A DNA stretch of 64,000 nucleotides from Theobroma cacao (lineage: Eukaryota; Streptophyta; Magnoliopsida; Malvales; Malvaceae), in the NCBI RefSeq assembly GCF_000208745.1, contig NC_030858.1, positions 35,918,486-35,982,485 of the forward strand. Direction: 5' to 3'. This document shows, piece by piece, positions 27,001-37,096 of the stretch. The position numbers and the translations under genes were made by a program. Under the pieces are notes generated by a model. The model was not told the DNA's origin, made no database searches, and saw nothing but the letters and a program-made list of their open reading frames with translations. The stretch's first letter is position 1. Every line of letters starts with the position of its first letter.

Positions 27001-27760
27001 ATGTTATAGTCTAAACCTTCTTTGTGTACTCAATAGTTTTGATTTTCCAAAAATCCCTTATTTTGATAGAACAAACTAAAACAATTTCACCGGAATTTTC
27101 GACATTGAATTATGTATGAGAATTTAAATGCTAAGCTTCCATGATACTGAAAAATAATAGTAAAACTACACCACACGCAAAATAAAAAATCCTTATTTTC
27201 CTTAAATCTCTCAGCATCCAAACAGATAATAAAGAAAAAAGAAAAGAAAAGAAAAGAAGAAATTTTATGTAGTCCTTTTCAGCTCAGAACTTAACAAATT
27301 CTAAATTTCCACCGGAAGTAAAAAGGTTCAAAATTTAAAAAAGCAATAAAATTAAGATTATGAAATACCTCAGAGAGTCGATTTCCGCTTTCTGATTTCT
27401 TCACGACTGGAATATCTGCAAGCGTGAACAAAATTAAAATTAAATATAAAAAAGAAAAGAAATTAGCAAATAAAGTTTTCAATTTTAAGAAAAAAAAAGG
27501 GGGGAGAGACCGGTAGGGATTGAAGCCTTGGTGAGATCAGATCCAGAAGAAGCTTTGCTCATTCTTTCGGCGGCTCTCTTTTGACGAATCTCCTCCAGCT
27601 ATTCAAAATCATCACAAAAACAATAATCAATATTATCAAAATTAATAAATATTATCAAAATTTGGACTTAAATCAATACAAAATTCTATGAAAAAAACGA
27701 TTGGAAGAAAAGTTTTCTTACCGCTCGTCGACCTAGTGAAGCATGATGAGAATCCATCAT
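24031..27760 (-). CDS. Coiled-coil protein, function unknown (golgin-like)
   Basis: I rebuilt fifteen exons: 27722-27760, 27511-27598, 27369-27415, 26847-26936, 26686-26739, 26348-26425, 26189-26257, 25965-26120, 25750-25867, 25439-25479, 25028-25117, 24828-24932, 24520-24684, 24196-24305 and 24031-24106. All junctions are GT-AG and in frame, giving 441 residues. The start [20 protein letters not shown] is basic. Residues ~60-205 and ~210-370 are heptad-rich, highly charged coiled coil (for example [21 protein letters not shown] and [20 protein letters not shown]). The end [18 protein letters not shown] is a compact conserved-looking tail. I recall similar plant proteins annotated as golgin or myosin-tail-like but cannot name a function. 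No membrane segment or catalytic motif is visible. Confidence 0.88.
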
Positions 27761-27945
27761 GAAAAAATATAAAAGAAAGAATTACAAAGGAGTTATTTTT
27801 CTTTTCTTCTTTCGTTTTATTTATTTTCTCTGAATGCAGAGAATCTGGTAGTTCAATGCGAGTTTTGAACGAATTCTGTTAACGGTCCCCAAAAATAAAA
27901 TTTTACTTAGAATAATGTTTTAAATCGATAAAAAGATAAAAACGT

Positions 27946-28019
27946 GTCTGGGTGGTGTAGTTGGTTATCACGCTAGTCTCACACACTAGAGGTCTCCGGT
28001 TCGAACCCGGGCTCAGACA
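27946..28019 (+). tRNA. tRNA-Val (anticodon CAC)
   Basis: A 74-nt cloverleaf is present. The acceptor stem pairs GTCTGGG (27946-27952) with CTCAGAC (28012-28018), followed by discriminator A. An A-box-like TGGTGTAGTTGG lies in the D arm. The anticodon stem CTAGT/ACTAG encloses loop CTCACAC, giving anticodon CAC. The T arm is GGTTCGAACCC. A run of five T at about 28036 can serve as the Pol III terminator. CCA is not encoded, as expected for a nuclear tRNA. It lies about 185 bp from the start of the coiled-coil gene, divergently oriented. Confidence 0.95.
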
Positions 28020-28990
28020 TGCATCCTCCACTTTCGTTTTTGACCTTTTACCTCCATCTTTCACTTTCCTTTCCTTTTTTGCTTTTTACCTTCTTAATTT
28101 CTCATGCATCTGATCAAATTTTGTTGTCATTGCTTCATTATCAAATTGTCACTATCATCTTTTTGTCTACCCATTTATCTATTAATGTCATTTATCACTT
28201 TCACTCTTTGAAATTTTTTGAAATTTTTGCCACTCCAATTGAAAACCATCCCCCCAGTTTTGTTTCAGGGATATCATTTCTGAGCTGAATTGCAGCAGTG
28301 TACTCCAATTGAAAACCATCCCCCCGGTTTTGTTTCAATTTCTGAGCTGAAGCAGCAGGTGATCTTCTTTACACAGCTACCCATAGAAAAGAACAGTAGT
28401 CATGTTTACCAAATCATTTTAGGTGGAATAAAATGATGGGCAATGATGATTTGCCAACAGCCTGTCTATAAATTATTGATGCAACTTCATTTTCCATAAA
28501 TGCGTTTGCGTGACATGTGCAATCTGCCTATCAGCAATAGTCGCTTCCTCCGTGATACAAGCCTCTCTAAATGCTTCTTTAATCAATCAGATTAAAACAG
28601 GTCACTTAGGGGTTTAATTTTCGACCGTAGACAAGGAATCTCTACCTTTTTCATCCAATGATCCGACATCCCAAGCTTTACAGCTTAGCTTTTATGATTT
28701 TTCAATGAACCTCGTATAAACACCATGTTACACAACTTGCTTTATACTGATGGAGAGGCATTGGACCCAATCAGGAAAAAAAGAAAGAAAAGAAAACAGT
28801 GAAAAAGACAAACGATTCTTTTTGCACGAATGTCCCTGTTTGTTTTCTTGATAATACTTGTCAGCTAAGGAACCAAGCTAATAAGTAATGATCGGGTGGT
28901 TTGGGAGTTGTTATATATTTTGCTTGCTAAGAGGGAGAGGGTGTTTACATTACTCTGCTGATGTTAATTTGAGGGGGTACTTGTGCAGCC
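28020..28990. other. Intergenic region with a 70-bp tandem duplication
   Basis: No gene is seen. A direct duplication with period 70 starts at 28232 and 28302 (both begin ACTCCAATTGAAAACCATCC). The second copy lacks an 8-base segment. A TATA-like stretch (TTATATATTTT near 28911) about 75 bases before the next ATG may drive the small gene at 28991. Confidence 0.5.
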
Positions 28991-29305
28991 ATGAAGTTCA
29001 GAAGCTTTTGTTTTTGCATCCCGGGATCAAAGAAAGAAGCCAAGCAAGAAGAATCAGATAGTTCTTCCCTCGAAAATAAATCACATAAAAAGTCTCGTCA
29101 CAGTGGGAAAAAGAGAGAGGATCCAGATGATGGTGAAGGTGGCCTCCAGGGGGCTACTACTACCACAGCCAGCAGTGATGCTGGCATGGCTGCTGCTGCT
29201 GCTGTAGTGGTGGGTGCTACTGCAGCACATGCCTCTGCCATGGAAGGAAGTGGTTGTGGTAGTTCTCATGGCGGCGGCGGCGGCGGAGGGGATGGTGGTG
29301 GCTGA
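28991..29305 (+). CDS. Small Cys/Ser/Gly-rich protein, unknown function
   Basis: A single-exon frame of 104 residues. The N-terminus MKFRSFCFCIPG has two closely spaced cysteines and a basic patch, which might be a membrane-anchoring or acylation region. A charged middle (KKSRHSGKKREDPDDGEGG) follows, then an alanine/valine-rich stretch (AAAAAVVVGATAA) and a Gly-rich tail. A TATA-like element and an A/T-rich 3' flank fit a real small gene. I recall similar short plant proteins starting MK(F/V)RSxCxCxP but know of no function. An alternative is a chance frame, though codon usage and GC content rise clearly against the flanks. Confidence 0.6.
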   Translation: MKFRSFCFCIPGSKKEAKQEESDSSSLENKSHKKSRHSGKKREDPDDGEGGLQGATTTTASSDAGMAAAAAVVVGATAAHASAMEGSGCGSSHGGGGGGGDGGG

Positions 29306-29629
29306 TACACTATATAATATTCTGATGATATAGTTTTGGCCTTTGGCAATCTTGTCTTATTGATTTTATAATATTTTTTTTTCTTTCTCTTGTATGCAAT
29401 GGGATGGAGAGTTTGGGTTTTGTTATTATGTTGATGGATTTTTCATCTTATTTTCTGGTGTTTCCGGTGGAATCCGTGAAGCTGGTGAAGCTTTGCAGGC
29501 TAGTTTGGTTTTGATGTGCCTTTGGATCTGTACTATAATTAATTCTTGTTTCAGAATAAGATTCACAATCATTTGAACTTTTTCTCAACATTTCTTCTTC
29601 CCCGATAAGGTTGGCAGAGACAATTATTG

Positions 29630-30455
29630 TAAAAGACCTATTTAGTTCTTATACTTTTTAATTTTATCTAATTTGGTTTATGTACATTGATTTTAAAAAT
29701 TATTTTAATTTAATCTCTTCTTTCAACGATATTTAATTTTATTATCAAAAAAGATAACATTAATACTGACGTGATATATTTTGGTAATATGGCATTGAGA
29801 CATCGCATCGACGTGTTGGCATGGTAATGTCACATGGCAATACCACGTGATAGATAAAAATATTTTTTAAAAAACAATGTTTATCATGTCATAAGAAATA
29901 AATTAAATAAAATTACATAATACAGAGATTAAATTAAACAAAATTGATATGCTGAGGGATAACATTGAAAAAAAATTTGAAAAGTATAAATCTTTAAGTA
30001 GATTATTGATATATTTATTAATAAGTCAAATATTTAAGTATAAAATATTTATAGTGTTAAAAAATATAATAAATATTTTTTACTTGATTATTTAATTTTA
30101 AAATATATACATTAATTTAGTTATTATATTATATATTTTTATTCAATTTAATTTATATGATGTGGTAAAAAAAATTTTAAAATTTTTTTTAATTTATTAC
30201 GTTAATATTGTCACATCATCATATTAGCATCACGTGCTATTACCATATTATCATGTTCGATGCCACTTGACATGTCACGTCATCAAATATGTCATGTCAT
30301 GTCGACATTATATTTTTTAACGATAAAATTAGATACCATTAAATAGAAGAATTAAATTTGAAATAATTTTTAAAATTAATAAACTAAATTATTTTAATTT
30401 TAAATATAAAAATTAAATTAGATAAAATTTAAAAATATAAAGACCGAATAAATCT
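29630..30455. mobile_element. Long-TIR AT-rich element, probably MITE/MULE-like
   Basis: The outer ~140 bases form an inverted pair. The left arm runs from about 29632 (AAAGACCTATTTAGTTCTTATAC...) and the right arm, reverse complemented, runs from about 30455 (AGATTTATTCGGTCTTTATAT...), with shared blocks such as AATTTTATCTAATTT. The middle holds several ACGTGxx and CATGTCAC-like words. CAATTATT occurs just outside both ends (about 29621 and 30466), a possible 8-bp target duplication, though the outermost bases do not align cleanly. There is no transposase. Confidence 0.5.
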
Positions 30456-30770
30456 TCTAACTATCAATTATTTGAAGTAACCAACCAACAGAAATAAAAC
30501 ATTTACCTGAATTAGTCAGTGGGGACAACAACGTTTGCTTGATAAGGAAGGTGCTGCAAGCTGGCTTCCATGATTGGCACCTGCGTCTCGTTTTGTCTGC
30601 TCGTTAGTACAAATGGTAAATGGATTCATTACATTGTAACAAAATATCATGTATTATCTGATTCGATTAAATAAAAATAAAATAGTACATTTTTTATATC
30701 TCATAGAGTAAGGTAGTTTACAAATATTAATTTTTAACATTAAAGTTTAATTATACATATATATTAGTTT

Positions 30771-30851
30771 AAAATTTAAAATTACATTTAACATAATTAA
30801 TACAACACTTATAAAAATTCATTAATTATGTTAAATGTAATTTTAAATTTT
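30771..30851. repeat. Perfect 31-bp inverted repeat, 19-nt spacer
   Basis: Bases 30771-30801 are the exact reverse complement of 30821-30851. The arms are AT-rich with core ACATTTAACATAATTAAT. This could be the core of a small foldback MITE. There is no coding content. Confidence 0.85.
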
Positions 30852-31190
30852 AATTTTCATTAATAATACATATCAAACTATATTTTAAATTTATTTTAAT
30901 TGAATATTTAACTAGTGATGTTTAGGAAATCGAGATATCAATTTGAGTAAAAAATTTAAAATTTAATTAAGTATTTTATAAAATTCAAATATTCTGTCAA
31001 ATAATAGAGTTCAAAGGCCTACTAGTTGGCATAATTAATCATTTACTGTAAGATTTGCTTTTGTACAATGTCCATGACACTCTTTTGTTTATAAGACGCC
31101 AACGTGCCACAGTCTTACAAAGAAATAATGAATCTCACGTCCTTACGTATTGAATCCACCGTTCCTACATCTTTCTGCCTTTGGGCGGCT

Positions 31191-31441
31191 TCTGAGTTGG
31201 GCTTATATTGGGCTTCATATGGGCTACAGAATGGGCTGCATCGATGTTAACAATGATAATAAATAATAATAATAATAATGAAAACAGAGTCCCGAAGTGC
31301 GGGGGATTTTCCTAGTATATATAGGGACATCGTCTCAAATCCCCGATTAATATGTTTCTCTGTTACGTTTAGCTTAACGGGCATTGTGAAAACCCTAGCT
31401 CCAAATTTTTATCTTTTGATCTTTTTCTGGTAACGAATACA
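31191..31441 (+). promoter_or_regulatory. eIF3g promoter with four TGGGCT motifs
   Basis: Four TGGGCT words lie within 40 bases at 31198-31203, 31209-31214, 31220-31225 and 31232-31237. They resemble site II (TGGGCC/T) elements bound by TCP factors and enriched in translation-machinery promoters. A TATA box (TATATATA, 31316-31323) is followed by ~120 bases of leader before the ATG. Confidence 0.65.
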
Positions 31442-32685
31442 ATGGCGACCCAGCAAACGAAAATTCGATGGGGGGAACTAGAAGAAGACGACAACGAGGA
31501 TTTGGATTTCTTGTTACCACCAAGGCAAGTTATCGGACCCGACGAGAACGGGATCAAGAAAGTTATAGAGTACAAGTTCAACGACGAGGGAAACAAGGTC
31601 AAAATTACGACGACCACCCGCGTCAGAAAACTCGCCAATGCCCGACTCAGTAAGCGGGCCGTGGAGCGGAGGTCTTGGCCCAAGTTTGGGGATGCCGTAA
31701 GGGAAGATGTTGGTAGCCGACTCACTATGGTTTCCACTGAAGAGATCCTCCTTGAACGCCCTAGAGCCCCTGGTTCGTTTCTTTTTATTATAAATTATGA
31801 ATGTTTAGCTTTTTTAATTTCGGTGTTGGTGAATTCTATTTTACTTTAGTTTATGAAAGAAAAAGAATTTTGGCTTACTTTATCTTTTTTTCTTATCGGA
31901 ATTACGGAATTGTATGGAATTCTGGGTAGTTGAAAAGATTAAAATTTGAGTCGTTTCCATATTTGGCCTCGTTAATTATGTTGTTTGTGCATGGATGAAT
32001 CAAAATTTAGCTTAATTTATGAATTTTTTGAATAGTTTCGCTTGTTAATAGCTTTGAATCAATTGACCAAATTAGTTGGGTTCAAATATCTTGCGTAGTT
32101 TTATTACGACGCTTATTCTTATTAAGATAAGTTTTGGAGCTGCCTATAGGTAGCAAAGTCGAAGAAACAAAGGTTGCGGGAGATTCCTTGGCTCAACTAG
32201 GGAAAGGAGGTGCAGTTCTTATGGTGTGTCGGACATGTGGTAAAAAGGGTGACCACTGGACATCCAGGTGCCCGTACAAGGATCTTGCTCCACCAGCTGA
32301 GGGATTCATTGATAAACCTGCAGCTTCTGATACTGCAACAGCTGCTGCTGGCTCGGGCAAGAGTACATATGTTCCTCCAGGTATGAGAGCTGGAGCAGAG
32401 AGAAGCGGAACTGATATGAGACGCAGAAATGACGAGAACTCTGTCCGAGTCACTAATCTCTCAGAGGATACCCGGGAACCTGACTTGCTTGAGCTTTTCA
32501 GGCCATTTGGTGCAGTAAGCCGAGTTTATGTTGCTGTTGACCAGAAGACTGGCATGAGCAGAGGTTTTGGTTTCGTTAACTTTGTGAACAAGGAAGATGC
32601 CCAGAGGGCTATAAATAAACTGAATGGCTATGGTTATGACAATCTCATCCTGAGAGTTGAATGGGCCACACCAAGGACAAACTAG
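31442..32685 (+). CDS. TIF3G1: Translation initiation factor eIF3 subunit g
   Basis: Two exons, 31442-31772 and 32150-32685, give 288 residues. The N-terminal half contains IRWGELEEDDNEDLDFLLPP and the conserved KKVIEYKFNDEGNKVKITTT region. A CCHC-like zinc knuckle (CRTCGKKGDHWTSRCP) follows the splice junction, then the eIF3g motif STYVPPGMR. An RRM comes next with RNP2 (VRVTNLS) and RNP1 (RGFGFVNF), and the protein ends RVEWATPRTN. eIF3g binds eIF4B and RNA within the eIF3 complex on the 40S subunit. The acceptor at 32149 was chosen over earlier AGs because it gives the uninterrupted RAPG-SKVEETK reading. Confidence 0.96.
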
Positions 32686-33258
32686 ATTGTGTTTTTTGTT
32701 TAGGTTTTAGTACTTAAATAAAAATTTTGGCCAGTTCTGTATCTTTTCTATGTCTAGATGTCATTAGGATAGATCCATGTCTTTTGAAGATTTGGTTTTC
32801 TATTTAGTTAACTTCTAATAGTATCTGACTTTCTGTGTAATTCTTCTTTTCCTTATATGATATGATTAGTTTTTACTAGTATATTTTGCTTTGCTTTGAT
32901 AATGCAGTAGTTTCTCTTTTCATCGGCTCATAGTTCTGCACAAGTAAATCTTGGCCCATAGGCTGCATATGGAGCAGGATTGTAACCATGTAGTTTATTG
33001 AAAGCTCATTATACCTTTTCTAGAAATCAAGTTTTACAGGAAGTCATTTTCGGCATTGTCATTATTTTCATTAAATTCATCTACTTTTTGTCAGCTATTG
33101 CATCATCTGCAGCAAGCTCCTTTGGTGGCTTGCTCTTATTCATAATAACTGCTAGTTACAACAGAATACAGGGCTAGTTTGATGCAGTTTCTTCAGTCAG
33201 AAATACATTGGTGAATCTCGTGCTCTGCTAGTCATTTAAGCCCTGGTGACATCATTCT
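32686..33258. other. Intergenic, eIF3g 3' flank
   Basis: This holds the eIF3g 3'UTR (AATAAA near 32716) and the likely 3'UTR of the small minus-strand gene. I see nothing else. Confidence 0.6.
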
Positions 33259-33507
33259 TCATCCCACAGAAAGATGAAGTGAGGATTTGATACCTTTAGA
33301 GACAATGAGGTCAGAGCTGGTGGAAGGACTATTCATGGAGAAGAAGGAGCTGTATTCTGGTGGCAGTTTGAAACGTCCAGAATCACCTGGAAGTCTTGCG
33401 TAGGGTGCAGGAAGTGGTTCATTGAACATTGATCCTTCTGCGGTCAGCTGCTCACCGGTTCTGTACTGGATGATGACCCTGTAGATTAAAGGAATGAGAC
33501 CCTCCAT
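33259..33507 (-). CDS. Small plant-specific protein, unknown function
   Basis: A single-exon frame of 82 residues starting MEGLIPLIYRVIIQYR and containing APYARLPGDSGRF. I recall a family of short plant proteins that begin MEGLIP(L/M/F)xYxAI and carry a (Y/V)xRLPGDSGRF motif, without a known function. GC content is higher than in the flanks. A purine-rich leader-like stretch precedes the ATG on the minus strand (33508-33560). No signal peptide or membrane helix is obvious. Confidence 0.62.
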   Translation of the reverse strand: MEGLIPLIYRVIIQYRTGEQLTAEGSMFNEPLPAPYARLPGDSGRFKLPPEYSSFFSMNSPSTSSDLIVSKGIKSSLHLSVG

Positions 33508-36064
33508 GAGAGAGAGAGGTATAGAAAAGGAGGAGAAAGATCTTGAGCTCGGTGAAACTGCTGCGAAGGGTTAATAAATAGAAGAAATAGGTGGATATTT
33601 TGGTAGAAAGTCCATCTCTTACAGCCTAAACTGAGAGCTCATTCCAAACTGTTCGTGTGTAAAATAACTCACCAAACATGAATTATCCCTTTTTTAATGT
33701 CATCTTAGTTAAGGGTTATGTTGTCATTAGTTGGTGTTTCATTTTCACAGTCCAAGATCAAAACATTCCTCTACAGAAGTATTTACTTTCTTCATCACTG
33801 TGGAAGGGGCCACTGCTCTCTTTTTGTTCTGTTTGTTTGATTCTGTCATGTCATCGATTGGATTCCTTCATTCTCTTGATTCACCAAAGAGATCAACGAA
33901 GAAACTAAGATCTTTGAGTCTCTGGATCCTCTCAATTCCTGACAGTGAAACCTGTCGAAGATGAAGAAGAGACCAAGCAAACAAATCAAATTCCGAGACA
34001 ACATCATATTCCACTGCAATCTACACTCAACTCTTTCTAGTCTTTCAGAAAATGATCTGGTAATACCCATTTGGACAATGATAATAATAGAGCACAAGAC
34101 ATCAAAGTTGCCATATACTTGTAAAATCTGGTTGGCTTACATATACCTAAAACTCAGGGGTGGCTCAATAAGTTTAAAGACCTAAAACGAAATAATCAAT
34201 GAAGCTTTTTTGTATTGAAATTAAAAAAATTATTAAATTTTTATTCTTTCAACTTTTTGAGATGCAAAATTTTAATATTTTTTAAATAACTAATACAAAA
34301 TCAGCAATCAAAATTTTTAATTCAAATAAATCAACTATCACATAAAATAAAAACAATATAAAAATATAATATAAATTAAAAATTAAAGTAAAAAGTCTGT
34401 AAATATTAGAATAATAGTACATAATTGTTAAATGTTTATTGCAAAATACAAATGAGGTTCACGGCTTTATAAAGATAATAACATAACGGATTTCTTGTGT
34501 ATTTTTTGAAGGAAAATTGAAGTAACGGAAGAAGGAAGAAAGAGCAAATTAGAAAAAAGAAATTTAAAAGTAGATATTATACATTAAAAAAGAAATAATT
34601 CGTTTTATATAGGAGAAAAAATAATTGTTAGAAATCATTAAATATGTTGATTGGAAATAGGGAAAATAAGTGAGAAAAAAATAGTTATTAAAGATGATAA
34701 ATACATATGACCGTTAGTTGATTGGAAATAATATAGTATTTTAAAAATTAGAAAGTGATAGAAAATTAAGATTTATTAGACACATAATTAAAAAAAATGA
34801 GAAAATATGTAATTTTATTAATTATTAATTATTTTTATATTTTTTTATATTTATATATTTTTAATATAATAAATTATATTATAAAATTTTAAAATCTCAC
34901 CAAATTGAGAGCCTAAAGCCCTTGCTTGAGTGGCTTTACTCAAGGGCCAGCCCTGGCTTACATATACCTAAAACTTTTTAATCAAGTTTGGTTTTTATTC
35001 TACGGAGATGCATGTTAATTCTATCACCTAATCTCTCTCTTACTCTAGTTAATACTTAGTACATTTAACAGTTGTGTTCTTGAAAATAGAATTAAACAAG
35101 TGTTTCAATCTCACATCGGGTAAATAAAGAGATTTCGAAAAAAATTTATCAGTATGAAAATTGCACACTTTATTAAATTAACTTTTTATAGAGAGGGTAA
35201 TAATCCTATGACACGAACATGTTAGGAAAGATATAAATGGCTATTTTTTAGATGATTTTGTTGGAAAGTCCATGTCTTGCTGCCTAAAACAATGGAGAGC
35301 CACTTTCAAGCCATGCATGTTGCAAAAAATTTACCAATTGTTACCAGACACGAAACTGTTAAGCATTTTGTTGTAATTTGATTAGCTAAGCGGGTGGGAT
35401 TTGTCGATGTTTGAGTTTGATTTTCCTTCCTGGAATCGTCACCTGGAAGTTGAATTTCCGTAAACATCCATCTCATCTCTCTTCCAATAAATAAGAAGAA
35501 AGGAAACAAATTTCAAAAGGAAACACAGCAAGATAACACACCACAAACGCATGATAGCTAGGAAAATCCCACACGAAAATGGGCCTACATCCAAAACCCT
35601 GAAAATAATTCTCATGATATGATCTACCACAAAGAGAAAGGAACAAATTTATCCAAAGTAAGGACACTTTGGATACACCCAAACTCAACAAAATTGGGAA
35701 ATTACAGAAGCAAATTGTATGGAGGAGGAGAGCATGACACATTCTTTTTCATTGCAGATAGCAAATGGGAAATGTTTTGGACTTTTCGTTCTTCAAATTG
35801 TCAAATTGCAATAAATGTAATTTTTATTTAATAAAAACATCTTTTTTCCTTCTGTAACGGATAATATTATTCACTATCATTAATTACAATAAAAAAATTA
35901 AATTAAATTAAATTGGAGGACGGCAAGTTCGGCCTGCTAGCCTAGTCCTGCATAATACCGTACCACCAAATAGCCCAAAATGTTCTTATTATCTTATTAA
36001 TATTCATGCCTAATTTTTTGGTTTACAATATGTTTGCATTTCTTTAAAGTATAATGTAAGAAAA
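33508..36064. other. Intergenic region with a DNA-transposon-like insertion
   Basis: No gene is supported. The open frames here lack codon bias and recognisable domains. A transposon-like insertion fills 34155-34955 (separate entry). The remainder is AT-rich unique sequence. Confidence 0.5.
34155..34955. mobile_element. 801-bp TIR element flanked by a 20-bp duplication
   Basis: The ends are CAGGGGTGGCTC and GGGCCAGCCCTG, inverted repeats matching at 10 of 12 positions and of a hAT-like CAGGG type. The identical 20-mer GCTTACATATACCTAAAACT flanks both sides (34135-34154 and 34956-34975). A subterminal partial palindrome (TTGCTTGAGTGGC/TTTACTCAAGGGC) lies near the right end. The interior is AT-rich and non-coding. 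The termini look like a hAT element, but the flanking duplication is much longer than the 8 bp of that superfamily. Confidence 0.7.
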
Positions 36065-36746
36065 GCAATATTTTAACTTTATTTATGATTCAAAGTTATA
36101 TTGCTCTCAAGAAATAACTTGTTATTAAAAAAATATTAATCACAACAATTTGCATCTAATAATTACTAATGAACCTAATTACTCTTTGACCAAATATAAA
36201 AGATAACTTAATTTAGTTGTTACCTGGATGAAAAGACAAAATATCTTCTCAAATTTAAAAAATATTAAACACTACTATTAATGAAGATTTATCAAAGATT
36301 GTTGTCCTCATCTATGAAATTCTTCAAAACCCACAAATTTGACTTGAAAAAATGGGCTATATAGAGTATTTATTTTTGGTCTAATTTTTGTGGATCACCT
36401 TAAATGCAATAGTTTAATTTTATTTATGATTCAAAGTTATATTGCTTTCAAGAAATAACTTGTTATTAAAAAAATATTAATCACAACATTTGCATCTAAT
36501 AATCACTAATGAACTTAGTTAATCTTTGACCAAATATAAAAGATAACATAATTTAGTTGTTATGTGGATGAAAAGACAAAATATCTTCTCAAATTAAAAA
36601 AATGTTAAACACTACTATTTATGAAGATTTATTAGAGATTGTTGTCCTCATCCATGGAATTCTTCAAAACCCACAAATTTGACTTGAAAAAATGGGCTAT
36701 ATAGAGTATTTATTTTTGGCCTAATTTTCGTGAATCTCCTTAAATG
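36065..36746 (+). repeat. 341-bp tandem duplication upstream of SMO2
   Basis: Unit 1 (about 36065-36405) and unit 2 (about 36406-36746) are direct copies with only scattered differences, for example AATTACTAATGAACCTAATTACTC versus AATCACTAATGAACTTAGTTAATC split over the two units. Each contains a TATA-like CTATATAG (36357 and 36697). The block ends about 350 bases before the SMO2 start codon. Confidence 0.9.
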
Positions 36747-37096
36747 CAACAAGGAAAGAGTACAAAAAAGTTTATTTTTTTAATTTCTGTTTCAATGGGC
36801 AATGAAAACTTTCTCTTCTCCAATGGTTACCGTTTTCTTGTAAAGCTTCTGTTTTTGAAGTTTTTGTTTTTTTTACTGTCGTTGAATTCATGTGGAGAAA
36901 AGGGCAAGGAGGGGGCCCATAAATAAAGCCCAGATTCCCTTTGACAGTCTGTACTCGTCTCGTGGACCTTGCTTCTCTCAATATTCACTCTCTGTTTGTC
37001 TCTTTACATAACTCTCTCTCTCTCGTCTCCAAAGATTTTATTTTTACTAAAAAGCCATTGTGGAGATCACTAGCTTCTTTTCACTTCCAAGCTCTC
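36747..37096 (+). promoter_or_regulatory. SMO2 proximal promoter and leader
   Basis: The last ~130 bases before the ATG are rich in CTCT and pyrimidines (for example CTCTCTCTCTCGTCTCC near 37013), typical of plant leaders. No TATA box closer than the one at 36697 stands out. Confidence 0.4.

Larger units (their letters stand above)
29306..31190. other. AT-rich intergenic DNA with inverted repeats
   Basis: No gene is visible. The stretch contains a long-TIR element (about 29630-30455) and a perfect 31-bp inverted repeat (30771-30851), both listed separately. The rest is low-complexity AT-rich sequence. Confidence 0.55.

Noticed and set aside
31369..31737. 122-codon minus-strand frame opposite eIF3g exon 1
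   Set aside because: It is the antisense shadow of a well-supported exon.
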